From Rhizobium sp. P38BS-XIX (GTDB lineage: Bacteria; Pseudomonadota; Alphaproteobacteria; Rhizobiales; Rhizobiaceae), in NCBI RefSeq assembly GCF_012641435.1, contig NZ_JABAIJ010000020.1, positions 1-40,536 on the forward strand: a stretch of 40,536 nucleotides of DNA, given 5' to 3'. Numbering within the stretch: position 1 is the first letter of the stretch; every line of letters begins with the position of its first letter. Made by a program: the position numbers and the translations under genes. Positions 33,758-40,536 of the stretch are shown one piece after another. The notes under the pieces are model-generated. The model was given only the letters and a program-made list of their open reading frames with translations, searched no databases and had not been told where the DNA came from.

Positions 33758-34464
33758 CCTCTTCAGCAGACAAAGAGCCCTATATCGCGCTGAGCGGCGT
33801 CAAGAAGGGATATAAGATCGGTCCGGAGACCATTTCGATCTTCTCGAACCTTGATTTGGCGATCGCCCGCGGCGAATTCGTTGCCATCATGGGACCATCG
33901 GGATCAGGAAAATCGACATTGCTCAACATGCTGTCGGGCATCGACAGACCGGATCATGGTCGGCTGCGCATCGGCGTCAGCAATCTCGATCAGATGGGAG
34001 AAGCGGCCCGTTCCTCCTGGCGAGCCCACAATATGGGCATTGTCTTCCAGTTCTATAATCTCCTGCCAATGCTGAATGCCGCCGAGAACATCGAATTGCC
34101 GCTGCTGCTCAAACCGCTTTCTTCACGAGAGCGCCGGCTTCGTGTCGACAAGGTTCTGGATCTCGTCGGACTCGCCGGTCGCCAGAAACAGTACCCGAAG
34201 CTGATGTCCGGCGGTCAACAGCAGCGCGTCGGCATCGCGCGGGCGATCGTCGCCGATCCGGCGCTGCTGCTCTGCGACGAGCCGACCGGCGATCTCGATC
34301 GCCAATCGGCCGACGAGGTGCTGGAGATGTTGCGCTTCCTCAACGCTGAGCTTGGCAAAACCATCATCATGGTCACCCACGATCCGCAGGCAGCAAGTTA
34401 TGCCGGCCGCACGCTGCATCTCGACAAGGGCACGTTTATCGAACAGGGGAGGGCCGATGCATGA
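33754..34464 (+). CDS. ABC exporter ATP-binding protein (MacB/LolD/DevA type)
   Basis: 236 residues. Walker A GPSGSGKST near 47-55, Q-loop GIVFQFYNLLPMLNAAENIE, signature MSGGQQQQRVGIARAI, Walker B LLLCDEPTGDLD and switch His in IIMVTHDPQAA. The FYNLLP and EPTGDLD stretches are hallmarks of the MacB/LolD (type VII) ATPases, which drive FtsX-like permeases to push substrates out of the periplasm or through a tripartite channel. It overlaps by four bases with both neighbours (ATGA at each junction), so stoichiometric translation is expected. Confidence 0.95.
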   Translation: MTSSADKEPYIALSGVKKGYKIGPETISIFSNLDLAIARGEFVAIMGPSGSGKSTLLNMLSGIDRPDHGRLRIGVSNLDQMGEAARSSWRAHNMGIVFQFYNLLPMLNAAENIELPLLLKPLSSRERRLRVDKVLDLVGLAGRQKQYPKLMSGGQQQRVGIARAIVADPALLLCDEPTGDLDRQSADEVLEMLRFLNAELGKTIIMVTHDPQAASYAGRTLHLDKGTFIEQGRADA

Positions 34465-35603
34465 CATTCGTGGATCTTGTGCGAAAGAGCGCATGGCGAA
34501 AGCCTGTGCGTACGATGTTGCTGATGGTCAGCGTCGCGACCGCTTTCCTGATCTACGGACTGACGACGAGCTTCGTCGACGGCAGCCAGGGATCGACAGC
34601 CGCGAGCGACGATATTCTCGGCGTCATGAGTGCGGCCGGACGCACGCAGCCAATGCCGCTATCCTATCTCAATCGAATTGGCGCGCAGCCTGATGTCGCG
34701 ACCGTGGGCTACATGACGCGCTTGCGTGGCTTTGCGACGGTGGAAAAGAATATCATTCCGGTGAGCGCCGCCGACCCGGAACGCCTCCTGAATTCGAACG
34801 GCAAGGAGCTGGGATTGACGCCGGCGCTCGTCGGCGCACTGGATAGCGATCGCAGCACGATCCTCGTCGGTCGGGCGCTCGCCGATGCGCAAGGGTGGAC
34901 CGTCGGCCAGACCATTACGGTGACAAGTTTCGAGATGGCGAAGCAGGATGGCAATCGCGATTGGACTTTCAAAATCGCCGGGATATTCGACGGTGAGACC
35001 GCCTCGACCGACACCTATTTCGTGGTTGCTCAATATAACTATGTGAATGCCCTGCGTGCCCGCAACAAGGATACGGTCGATGCCTTCATCGTCCGAGCGC
35101 AGCCGGGTGCCCAGACCACAGAACTCGCCGCGAAAATCGACGGGCTGTTTGCCAATTCTTCAATGCCGACGCAAACCAGGTCGGAAAAGCAGTTTCTCGA
35201 AGCCTTCCTGCGCCAATATGCCGACATTGGACTGATTGTGAACATGGTCGTCGGCGCGGCCTTTGTCACGCTGCTGATGATCGTCGGCAACACCATGGTT
35301 TTTGCCGTTCGCGAACGCACCTTCGAAATCGGCGTCCTGAAGACCCTCGGCTTTTCCGGCAGCTGGATCATGGCATTGACCCTCGGCGAGACGCTTTTCA
35401 TTTTCTTCGTCGGAGGAACTGCCGGCCTCGTGCTGACCTCACTGGCAACGCTCATCACTGGGCCATCAGTCGGCCTGGTATTTTCTGCCGCTATCGTCGT
35501 GCGCGCTCTTGCAATGATCACCGTGCTTGCGCTGGCAACAGGAGCTCTTCCGGCCTTACGCGCTCTTCGCCTCCCGATAATCTCCGCCTTCAGAACGAGG
35601 TAG
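34461..35603 (+). CDS. FtsX-like ABC permease, first subunit
   Basis: 380 residues with the MacB/FtsX topology. There is one N-terminal helix (KPVRTMLLMVSVATAFLIYG), a large periplasmic domain (about 50-255) and three C-terminal helices (IGLIVNMVVGAAFVTLLMIV, ETLFIFFVGGTAGLVLTSLA, and the last before LPALRALRLPI). The loop VRERTFEIGVLKTLGFSG is the family coupling segment. It starts inside the ATPase stop (ATGA) and ends four bases before the second permease, so the two probably form a heterodimer as in LolC/LolE. Confidence 0.93.
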   Translation: MTFVDLVRKSAWRKPVRTMLLMVSVATAFLIYGLTTSFVDGSQGSTAASDDILGVMSAAGRTQPMPLSYLNRIGAQPDVATVGYMTRLRGFATVEKNIIPVSAADPERLLNSNGKELGLTPALVGALDSDRSTILVGRALADAQGWTVGQTITVTSFEMAKQDGNRDWTFKIAGIFDGETASTDTYFVVAQYNYVNALRARNKDTVDAFIVRAQPGAQTTELAAKIDGLFANSSMPTQTRSEKQFLEAFLRQYADIGLIVNMVVGAAFVTLLMIVGNTMVFAVRERTFEIGVLKTLGFSGSWIMALTLGETLFIFFVGGTAGLVLTSLATLITGPSVGLVFSAAIVVRALAMITVLALATGALPALRALRLPIISAFRTR

Positions 35604-35607
35604 ATCC

Positions 35608-36807
35608 ATGTCTTCCCATACCAGGCAAGCAGCCATGATGATCCGTGCAAATCTTTTTTCTATACCGAGGCGTCTTGCCATCTCCGCCTCCATGGTTCTG
35701 TCCGTAGCGCTTGTTGTCTGCGTTCTCACCGGCTTTCTGGCAATGGCGAGAGGCTTCGAAGCCGCTCTGCAAAGTGCGGGCTCCTCTTCGGTCGCAGTCA
35801 TCCTCGGCGGCGGCACAAACCAGGAGAATGGCTCCGATGTTCCGGGCTCGATCATTCGCACGCTGAGCGCCATGACAAGCGATATCGGCGTCATGCGCGA
35901 TGCGAATGGGGCGCCGATTTCCTCACGGGAGATTGTTGTTGCCGTCGATGCGAAATTAGACGCCGCCGATACGGGCCGGACGTTGGCGTTGCGCGGGATG
36001 GATCCGTCCGGCCCGTCGATCCGCGACAATATCATTCTGTCCGCAGGACGCCTCTTTGCGCCAGGGACGCGCGAGATCGTGGTGGGAGAGCGGCTCGCAC
36101 AACAGTCTCACCTATTGATTGGCGGTGTTGTTCGTCTCGGCGTCGTTGACTGGACGGTGGTCGGCCTTTTCTCGGCACGAGGCAGTGCGTTCGAATCCGA
36201 GATCTGGGGAGATCTGGACGCGGTGCGTTCCGCTTTCGATCGGCAGGGGCAGGTACAAAGCCTGCGGATGCGCCTTACAGATCCGGCCGCACTACCGCGA
36301 TTGCAGAACACGCTCGACACGATCGGTACGACGCCGCTGCGCGCGCTCGCCGAGGCCGATCTCTATGCTGCGCAATCGGGTCGTATTGCGAGCCTGATAC
36401 GGCTGTTCGGTTGGCCACTCGCGCTGTTGATGGCCATCGGCGCGACTGCGGGCGCTCTGAATACGATGATGAATTCCGTCTCCGATCGCACGATCGAGAT
36501 CGCGACCGTTCGCGCGCTCGGTTTCAGCGGCTTTGCCGCCTTCGCCGGCACCTGGATCGAAGCAGTTCTGCTTGCTGCGATCGGTGTTGCCGTCGGCCTA
36601 TCGGCCTCCTGGTTGGTCTTCAATGGCTGGCAGGCAAGCACAGTCGGCGTCAATGGCGCTCGCATTGCGTTTCAGCTGGCGGTGACCGGCGATGTGATGA
36701 CAACCGCCGGCCTGCTGGGGCTTGCGATCGGCGCTCTGGGCGGCGCGGTGCCAGCTATTGTCGCCAGCCGTCTTCCCCTGTCGATGGCCTTGCGTTCAGG
36801 CCGTTGA
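35608..36807 (+). CDS. FtsX-like ABC permease, second subunit
   Basis: 399 residues with the same one-plus-three helix layout as its neighbour: N-terminal helix (SMVLSVALVVCVLTGFLAMA), periplasmic domain, then LFGWPLALLMAIGATAGALN, AVLLAAIGVAVGLSASWLVF and AGLLGLAIGALGGAVPAIVA. The coupling loop is VSDRTIEIATVRALGFSG. It diverges from the first permease in sequence, supporting a heterodimer rather than a recent duplication. Last gene of the exporter operon; the substrate is unknown (lipid, peptide or small molecule are all known for the class). Confidence 0.93.
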   Translation: MSSHTRQAAMMIRANLFSIPRRLAISASMVLSVALVVCVLTGFLAMARGFEAALQSAGSSSVAVILGGGTNQENGSDVPGSIIRTLSAMTSDIGVMRDANGAPISSREIVVAVDAKLDAADTGRTLALRGMDPSGPSIRDNIILSAGRLFAPGTREIVVGERLAQQSHLLIGGVVRLGVVDWTVVGLFSARGSAFESEIWGDLDAVRSAFDRQGQVQSLRMRLTDPAALPRLQNTLDTIGTTPLRALAEADLYAAQSGRIASLIRLFGWPLALLMAIGATAGALNTMMNSVSDRTIEIATVRALGFSGFAAFAGTWIEAVLLAAIGVAVGLSASWLVFNGWQASTVGVNGARIAFQLAVTGDVMTTAGLLGLAIGALGGAVPAIVASRLPLSMALRSGR

Positions 36808-37002
36808 TGACCTGCGGCGGGATGGCAATTTAACGACAGGGGAAACCAGTGAAGTTCTGCCCTTCTTAGCCACAAATCATTGATCATCGCTCGACATAGT
36901 CGATGCCGGCTTGCTTCTCTGCAGTCTCTTGGTAGAGTTCGATTACGGGTATGAATCGTACGCTCTTTTCAATCAAGGGGCGAGCAAGCAATTGGAGTTG
37001 GG

Positions 37003-37296
37003 ATGGGGATCGTAGCGCTGGAACACTTCGCCCCTTGCGTTGGTGAAGGGTTTGACGTCGATATGGGAACGGCTTCGGTCACGTTTACGCTGACCGAAGT
37101 GCGGCCCTTGCCGGATCGCGGTTTTGCCGGAATGACGAGAGCGCCATTCTCGCTGCTTTTCCGCAGCGGCTCAAAGGTCGTGTTGCCGCAACAGATCTAC
37201 CGGTTAAAGAATGCAACGCTCGGGATTCTGGATATTTTTCTGGTGCCGGTGGCAAGGGATCAGGAAGGTATCATCTACCAAGCCATTTTCAATTAA
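37003..37296 (+). CDS. DUF6916-like small protein
   Basis: 97 residues, preceded by TTGGAGTTGGG. Features: LEHFAPCVGEGFDVD, VTFTLTEVRPLP, PFSLLFRSGSKVVLPQQIYR and a C-terminal LGILDIFLVPVARDQEGIIYQAIF strand pair (quoted in outline). This matches my memory of DUF6916, a small beta-rich family met beside tail-collar genes. It is convergent with the GNAT gene of the collar operon (35 bases between stops). The role is unknown; a structural or capping partner of the collar proteins is a guess. Confidence 0.7.
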   Translation: MGIVALEHFAPCVGEGFDVDMGTASVTFTLTEVRPLPDRGFAGMTRAPFSLLFRSGSKVVLPQQIYRLKNATLGILDIFLVPVARDQEGIIYQAIFN

Positions 37297-37330
37297 TAGC
37301 TTGAACCACGCAGGTAGCATCAATCGCAAG

Positions 37331-37873
37331 CTAATGCGCGAACCAACGCATGTACATGTGAGTGTCGGTCGCATCGATGACAATGAAGCCCAGCGATAGA
37401 TAGAGCGTGTAGGCGCGCACGTTGGCTTTGTCGACGTGGAGAGCAATGCTGGAGTTCGTTGCGGTAACAGCGGCAGCTTTGATAGCCGCCAGCAGCGAAT
37501 GGCCGATACCATGACCACGATATTCGGGCAAAAGCCCGATATCGATGATATGCCAAAGATCTGTACTGAGATCGATGTAGAGACGCCCTATTGCAACGCC
37601 ATCCTTCTCGATCATCACGAAATCGGCCTTTGGGAACGTTGCGACATAATAGCGATGTTGAAGATCGAACTGCTGGTTCAGGAACGCCTGCTTTTCATGC
37701 AACGACCAAGGTATCGGCGCCAATTCAGCTGCCCGAAATGAGGCATAGAGAGAGCGTAGAAACGGCACATCATCAAGCGTTGCAGCGCGCAGTGAGCATG
37801 CCGTAGAAAGCAACCTCTCATCAACTCGTCGCGCTGGAAATGCCGGCAGCCTGTCCGCCGTTGCAGTCACCAT
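37331..37873 (-). CDS. GNAT-family N-acetyltransferase
   Basis: 180 residues. The acetyl-CoA binding motif A is clear: DIGLLPEYRGHGIGHSLLAA (R/Q-x-x-G-x-G/A as R-G-H-G-I-G), followed by the motif B helix and strand ALHVDKANVRAYTLYLSLGF. The N-terminus begins ATLDDVPFLRSLYASFR after about 30 variable residues. Its start overlaps the stop of the preceding collar gene by one base (TGATG), so it is translationally coupled to the collar proteins and may modify them. The acceptor is unknown. Confidence 0.92.
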   Translation of the reverse strand: MVTATADRLPAFPARRVDERLLSTACSLRAATLDDVPFLRSLYASFRAAELAPIPWSLHEKQAFLNQQFDLQHRYYVATFPKADFVMIEKDGVAIGRLYIDLSTDLWHIIDIGLLPEYRGHGIGHSLLAAIKAAAVTATNSSIALHVDKANVRAYTLYLSLGFIVIDATDTHMYMRWFAH

Positions 37874-38406
37874 CAGCCAAAGGAGGGAAATGCGCCGGCG
37901 AGCGCAATGCTGAAATTCACCGCTAAATAGGGCTGGCGATTCTCATGGGGTTGATTGCCTCCCGCTTGACCGATGACATTTGGGGCGAATTGTGCATTGG
38001 CTTGAGCATTTTGAGCAAACGGGCTGCTACTACTCGGCACGCCCAGAACGCCCCCACTGGTCGGCCCTGCGGTTTTCTTGGCAGTATTGTTCTGATTGAA
38101 AATCGTCAGGGAATGGAAGTGAGCGGGCATTTCCGATTGGGACAGCGTTATACTGTTACTACCAAAGGTTTCTCCGGCATCGCGCGGCGTCAAGCCCGGG
38201 CCGCGCCCCTGGTTGCAACCCGCACGGTTGGCAAAATTCGGTAACTGAAACGTCGTTACTCCGTCACCGCCATATTGCACGCCCAAAAGGGAAAACAGCG
38301 CGGTATTCTGCCGGATCGCCATTGTCGCACCATTGCAGAAAGCCCACTGATAGGGGGCAAAGTTGAAGGCAAACAGTTGGATCTCGCCGAGGAATGGTGT
38401 TGTCAT
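37873..38406 (-). CDS. Phage tail-collar domain protein (MdpB-like), third of three
   Basis: 177 residues. The tail-collar N-terminus is FLGEIQLFAFNFAPYQWAFC followed by NGATMAIRQNTALFSLLG, YGGDGVTTFQLPN. A Gly/Ser/Ala/Asn-rich variable centre follows, then a C-terminal NQPHENRQPYLAVNFSIAL, the conserved P-H-x-N-x-x-P motif. This domain is named from phage tail fibres, but free-standing chromosomal members (microcystin-dependent protein type) occur in many bacteria with unknown function. No signal peptide. It overlaps the GNAT gene downstream and lies 27 bases after the second collar gene. Confidence 0.9.
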   Translation of the reverse strand: MTTPFLGEIQLFAFNFAPYQWAFCNGATMAIRQNTALFSLLGVQYGGDGVTTFQLPNFANRAGCNQGRGPGLTPRDAGETFGSNSITLSQSEMPAHFHSLTIFNQNNTAKKTAGPTSGGVLGVPSSSSPFAQNAQANAQFAPNVIGQAGGNQPHENRQPYLAVNFSIALAGAFPSFG

Positions 38407-38433
38407 TGAAATATCCTTGATGAGTTGGGTTGC

Positions 38434-38964
38434 TTAGCCTTGCGTGGGATAGATGCCAGCCCAGGCGATGCAATACTGGACCGTCAGTGTCGGCATTGTA
38501 TTGTCGTGAGGGGATGTTGACCCTGTTGGCTGAGTTGATGCGGGTGAGGTTATATATGGAGACGCTCCAACCGAGTCGGTTGCATACATCGTGTCGCCCG
38601 TGAGTGCTCCTAGCTCAACCGTTGTTCCGACTGATTTTGCGTTAGCCGATCCCGTTGTCGCCAGATATGGGTGCGTGTGCGAGGGTAGCTGCATAGACAG
38701 TAGCGTGATGTTTTCCGTCCCCGCAGCCTGCCCCATGACATATGGTGACAAGCCCGTTCCGGTCCCTTGATGAATCGGCACGCGCCCGCTGAGGTTCGGC
38801 GTTGCGAATGTGGTTATTCCATCACCGCCATATGTCGTGCCGATCAGCGAATAAAGCACTTCATATTGTGCAATAGACCATAAGGAGTTATTGCAGGGCA
38901 GCCACCCGTTGGGTACTCGGGAAAAGCCGAACAACCGGATTTCTCCGACGTAGGGAGTGCTCAT
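38434..38964 (-). CDS. Phage tail-collar domain protein (MdpB-like), second of three
   Basis: 176 residues. Conserved frame: YVGEIRLFGFSRVPNGWLPC, NNSLWSIAQYEVLYSLIG, YGGDGITTFATPNLSGRVP, then a variable Thr/Ser/Ala-rich middle and SPHDNTMPTLTVQYCIAW. The most diverged of the three paralogues at the NG/NN turn and C-terminus, which suggests a distinct subunit rather than a redundant copy. It is flanked by gaps of 36 and 27 bases in the collar operon. Confidence 0.9.
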   Translation of the reverse strand: MSTPYVGEIRLFGFSRVPNGWLPCNNSLWSIAQYEVLYSLIGTTYGGDGITTFATPNLSGRVPIHQGTGTGLSPYVMGQAAGTENITLLSMQLPSHTHPYLATTGSANAKSVGTTVELGALTGDTMYATDSVGASPYITSPASTQPTGSTSPHDNTMPTLTVQYCIAWAGIYPTQG

Positions 38965-39000
38965 CGTTGATCCTCCGACTGATAGATCGATATAGATTGC

Positions 39001-39531
39001 TTAGTTGCGTGACGGAAAGATTCCCTGCAGCGCTATGCTGAAGCTGATGGTGTCGTATGGCTGTATGTTGATATGGGGTTGATTCCCGCCGACAAGCGAT
39101 ACGGTCTGATTTGAAAGAACAACCTGCTGCCCGGAAGACGGGGCGTATACGTCGGCAGAGTTGGAGCCATACAGCGTACCGCTCGGATTGCGCGTTGTAC
39201 CAGGCGCAGTCGTTCCGTTGGCGATGTGTGTGTGTTGCGGCATTTCCGACTGCAGCAAGGTCACGTTCTCGACGCCGGCACGCTCACCGATATTATAAGG
39301 TGATGGTTGCCAGCTGGGGTCTACGGACGAGCCAGAGCCGACGGGTGTACGGCTTCGCAGGTCAGGCAGCAGGAATGTAGTCACTCCATTTCCGCCGTAG
39401 TTGATACCCAGCAGTGAAAACAGGGCCTGGTTCTGGGAGATCGGCAGGGTCTGACCGTTGCACAAGGCAAACCCCTTTGGAGCGAAAGAAAATCCCGTAA
39501 GCATAATCTGGCCGAGAAAGACTTCTGACAT
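39001..39531 (-). CDS. Phage tail-collar domain protein (MdpB-like), first of three
   Basis: 176 residues; first gene of the operon, preceded by AGGGGTG. Conserved frame: FLGQIMLTGFSFAPKGFALC, NGQTLPISQNQALFSLLG, YGGNGVTTFLLPDLRSRTPV, then a variable middle (GTLYGSNSADVYAPSSGQQV) and NQPHINIQPYDTISFSIALQ. The three paralogues have equal length but differ mainly in the centre, as expected of an assembled fibre or receptor-binding set. No phage structural, lysis or integrase genes surround them, so this is not a prophage remnant by content. Confidence 0.9.
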   Translation of the reverse strand: MSEVFLGQIMLTGFSFAPKGFALCNGQTLPISQNQALFSLLGINYGGNGVTTFLLPDLRSRTPVGSGSSVDPSWQPSPYNIGERAGVENVTLLQSEMPQHTHIANGTTAPGTTRNPSGTLYGSNSADVYAPSSGQQVVLSNQTVSLVGGNQPHINIQPYDTISFSIALQGIFPSRN

Positions 39532-39788
39532 ACCACACCCCTGAATATTTACTTATTCGCTGGTATCATCACTCAATCATTACGATAAAATCAACAACAA
39601 ATTGATCTATCTGCGGTATAAAATTTAAAGGCCGATTTTATATTTTTTTAAAAAGCTCGGAATGCGGCGGCAGCTTTGAAGAAATTGAATTTCGGATGAC
39701 TTATACAAGTAATAAAGTAGAAATTAACGTGCCAATTTCTACTAAAAGGCGAATTTGCAACAACTTTATCGCGATTACTTTTTCTTGG

Positions 39789-39905
39789 CTACGTAAGGAA
39801 GGCGGATCGCAGCTGGAGCAGTAATTCCTCTCCCGTGTGCTCATAGAAGAACGTTTTGCGGTGCGCACCCGGGATTGCGCTTTTATGCCAGATAAAGCCA
39901 TCCAT
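39789..39905 (-). CDS. Possible small ORF or gene remnant (38 aa)
   Basis: ATG at 39905 to TAG at 39789. It reads MDGFIWHKSAIPGAHR..., ending TGEELLLQLRSAFLT. The composition looks protein-like (aromatics, balanced charges), more so than the overlapping 66-codon frame at 39701-39901. No family recognised, and no strong ribosome-binding site. It may be a real small protein or the remnant of a gene lost from this island. Confidence 0.25.
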   Translation of the reverse strand: MDGFIWHKSAIPGAHRKTFFYEHTGEELLLQLRSAFLT

Positions 39906-40024
39906 GGAATTTTAGAGGGTTAATGTTAAATTGTAATGGCATGCATCCAAGATGCAGAGCTGCAAACAGACCGGGCTCATGTCGTTAGATAATTCGAATC
40001 ACGCGATCTTCTGAAGGTTACGGC

Positions 40025-40057
40025 AGCTCCGCCGAGTCTATCGGCCTCGTCGGAGCT
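40025..40057. terminator. Hairpin after the right-hand beta-barrel gene
   Basis: AGCTCCGCCGAG and CTCGTCGGAGCT form a 12-bp stem with one mismatch and a 9-base loop, just downstream of the minus-strand stop at 40065. There is no clear U-tract; a likely transcript end, analogous in position but not in sequence to the hairpin at 353-379. Confidence 0.45.
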
Positions 40058-40064
40058 ATCTCGT

Positions 40065-40536
40065 TTAGAACTTCTTGGACGCGGCGACCTTTGCACCGAC
40101 GGATTTCTGTCCATCGCCCTCGATGTTGAAGAGGATGCTGGTGTCGAGCATCCAGAAGTTCTGGGTCTGCAGCGAGACGCCGGCGGTGATGGCGGCGAAC
40201 GCGCCGGCGCCGTCCATGCCGGAATAGCCGCCCGTCAGCCCGAGCTTCGGCGTCAGCTTCGTGCCGTTCTCCATCGTGAACGAGCGGGCGATCTCGGCCC
40301 CCAGGCTGACGCGGAACTGGTCCTCGTTGAAGCCGTCGATGGTGATGGCATCGCCGGAACTGTTCTTGACCGTGTAGTCGTCGACCTTTTCCGAGAAGTA
40401 AACGGCCCGGAGCTTCGGCGAGATCGTCGTGGCCTCGTCGAGGTTCCACTGTCCCTCGATCGAGGTGTCGGCCATCCAGCGCGTCGTCTTGAAGCCGCCG
40501 TCCCAGAACTGGGTGTTGATGGTGTTGTTCGAGCCG
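40065..40536 (-). CDS. Autotransporter/outer-membrane beta-barrel protein, C-terminal fragment (5' end outside window)
   Basis: The minus-strand frame is open from the window edge to TAA at 40065-40067 (about 156 residues; the Met at 40475 is internal). The upstream part reads NTINTQFWDGGFKTTRWMAD and TTISPKLRAVYFSEKVDDYT. The last 108 residues equal the left-hand copy except for one residue (ASKKF against AGKKF). Barrel strands and a terminal Phe again indicate an outer-membrane translocator domain. Base differences between copies are mostly synonymous, so the domain is under protein-level constraint or recently gene-converted. The passenger portion lies outside the window. Confidence 0.78.
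   Translation of the reverse strand, partial: GSNNTINTQFWDGGFKTTRWMADTSIEGQWNLDEATTISPKLRAVYFSEKVDDYTVKNSSGDAITIDGFNEDQFRVSLGAEIARSFTMENGTKLTPKLGLTGGYSGMDGAGAFAAITAGVSLQTQNFWMLDTSILFNIEGDGQKSVGAKVAASKKF

Larger units (their letters stand above)
39532..40064. other. 533-base AT-rich region between the collar operon and the beta-barrel gene
   Basis: Markedly lower GC than the rest of the window. It must contain the collar-operon promoter near 39540-39650, but no confident -35/-10 pair was fixed. A 38-codon frame lies at 39789-39905 (listed separately). No tRNA, insertion-sequence end or direct-repeat attachment site was recognised. Confidence 0.6.

Noticed and set aside
37003..39531. Prophage or tailocin
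   Set aside because: Only collar-domain genes are present, with no sheath, tube, baseplate, lysis, portal or integrase gene, so a phage particle is not supported.
1..40536. CRISPR arrays, tRNA/rRNA genes, insertion sequences
   Set aside because: No regularly spaced repeats, cloverleaf-like sequence or transposase motifs were recognised. A tRNA scan was not possible by eye.

Overview
The window looks like about 40.5 kb of a Rhizobiaceae-type alphaproteobacterium (Rhizobium/Agrobacterium/Ensifer group). The basis is high GC, rhizobial-style protein sequences (for example a PdhA-like E1 alpha and UrtABCDE), many LysR regulators and large hybrid kinases. No rRNA, tRNA, CRISPR array, transposase or integrase was recognised. 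All assignments come from reading motifs; no database search was run.

Layout, left to right. (1) 1-329: the C-terminal end of an outer-membrane beta-barrel/autotransporter gene. A near-identical inverted copy lies at 40065-40393, so the window is bracketed by inverted repeats. (2) 427-5310, minus strand: a signalling cluster of an NCS1-permease-like hybrid histidine kinase, a NarL/FixJ-type response regulator and a lone receiver. (3) 5541-11212, plus strand: the complete urea ABC transporter urtABCDE, divergent from the kinase, with a 16-bp imperfect palindrome between them. (4) 11373-12749: an exported PAP2 phosphatase. (5) 12814-15283: a compact redox-looking module. It holds a hexameric tyrosine-coordinated heme protein (HTHP), an exported Cu/Zn-SOD-like protein carrying an EF-hand loop, a divergent HTH regulator with a Cys-rich (probably Fe-S) C-terminus, and a DoxX membrane protein. 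A 13-bp inverted repeat lies in the divergent promoter region. (6) 15303-16865: a GT39-type membrane glycosyltransferase. (7) 17348-22538: EmrA/EmrB-type drug efflux followed by a soluble class III nucleotide cyclase, with a divergent LysR. (8) 22683-25437: a MEKHLA/PAS protein, two GST-family enzymes and a TetR regulator. (9) 25464-29669: a LysR gene divergent from SMR exporter - orphan PDH E1 alpha - stand-alone adenylation enzyme, with a 380-bp intergenic region rich in TTGCAA-like repeats. (10) 29725-31904: a LysR gene divergent from an SDR and an NTF2-like protein. (11) 31990-36807: a PAS protein divergent from a four-gene HlyD/ABC/FtsX/FtsX exporter operon. (12) 37003-39531: a lower-GC island with a DUF6916-like protein facing an operon of three phage-tail-collar (MdpB-like) proteins and a GNAT acetyltransferase. 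(13) 40065-40536: the second beta-barrel gene end.

The best candidates for undescribed biology are the HTHP/SOD-like/Fe-S-regulator/DoxX module, the transporter-fused kinase beside urt, the SMR/orphan E1 alpha/adenylation operon, and the three-collar-protein/GNAT operon. Functions proposed for these systems are inference.
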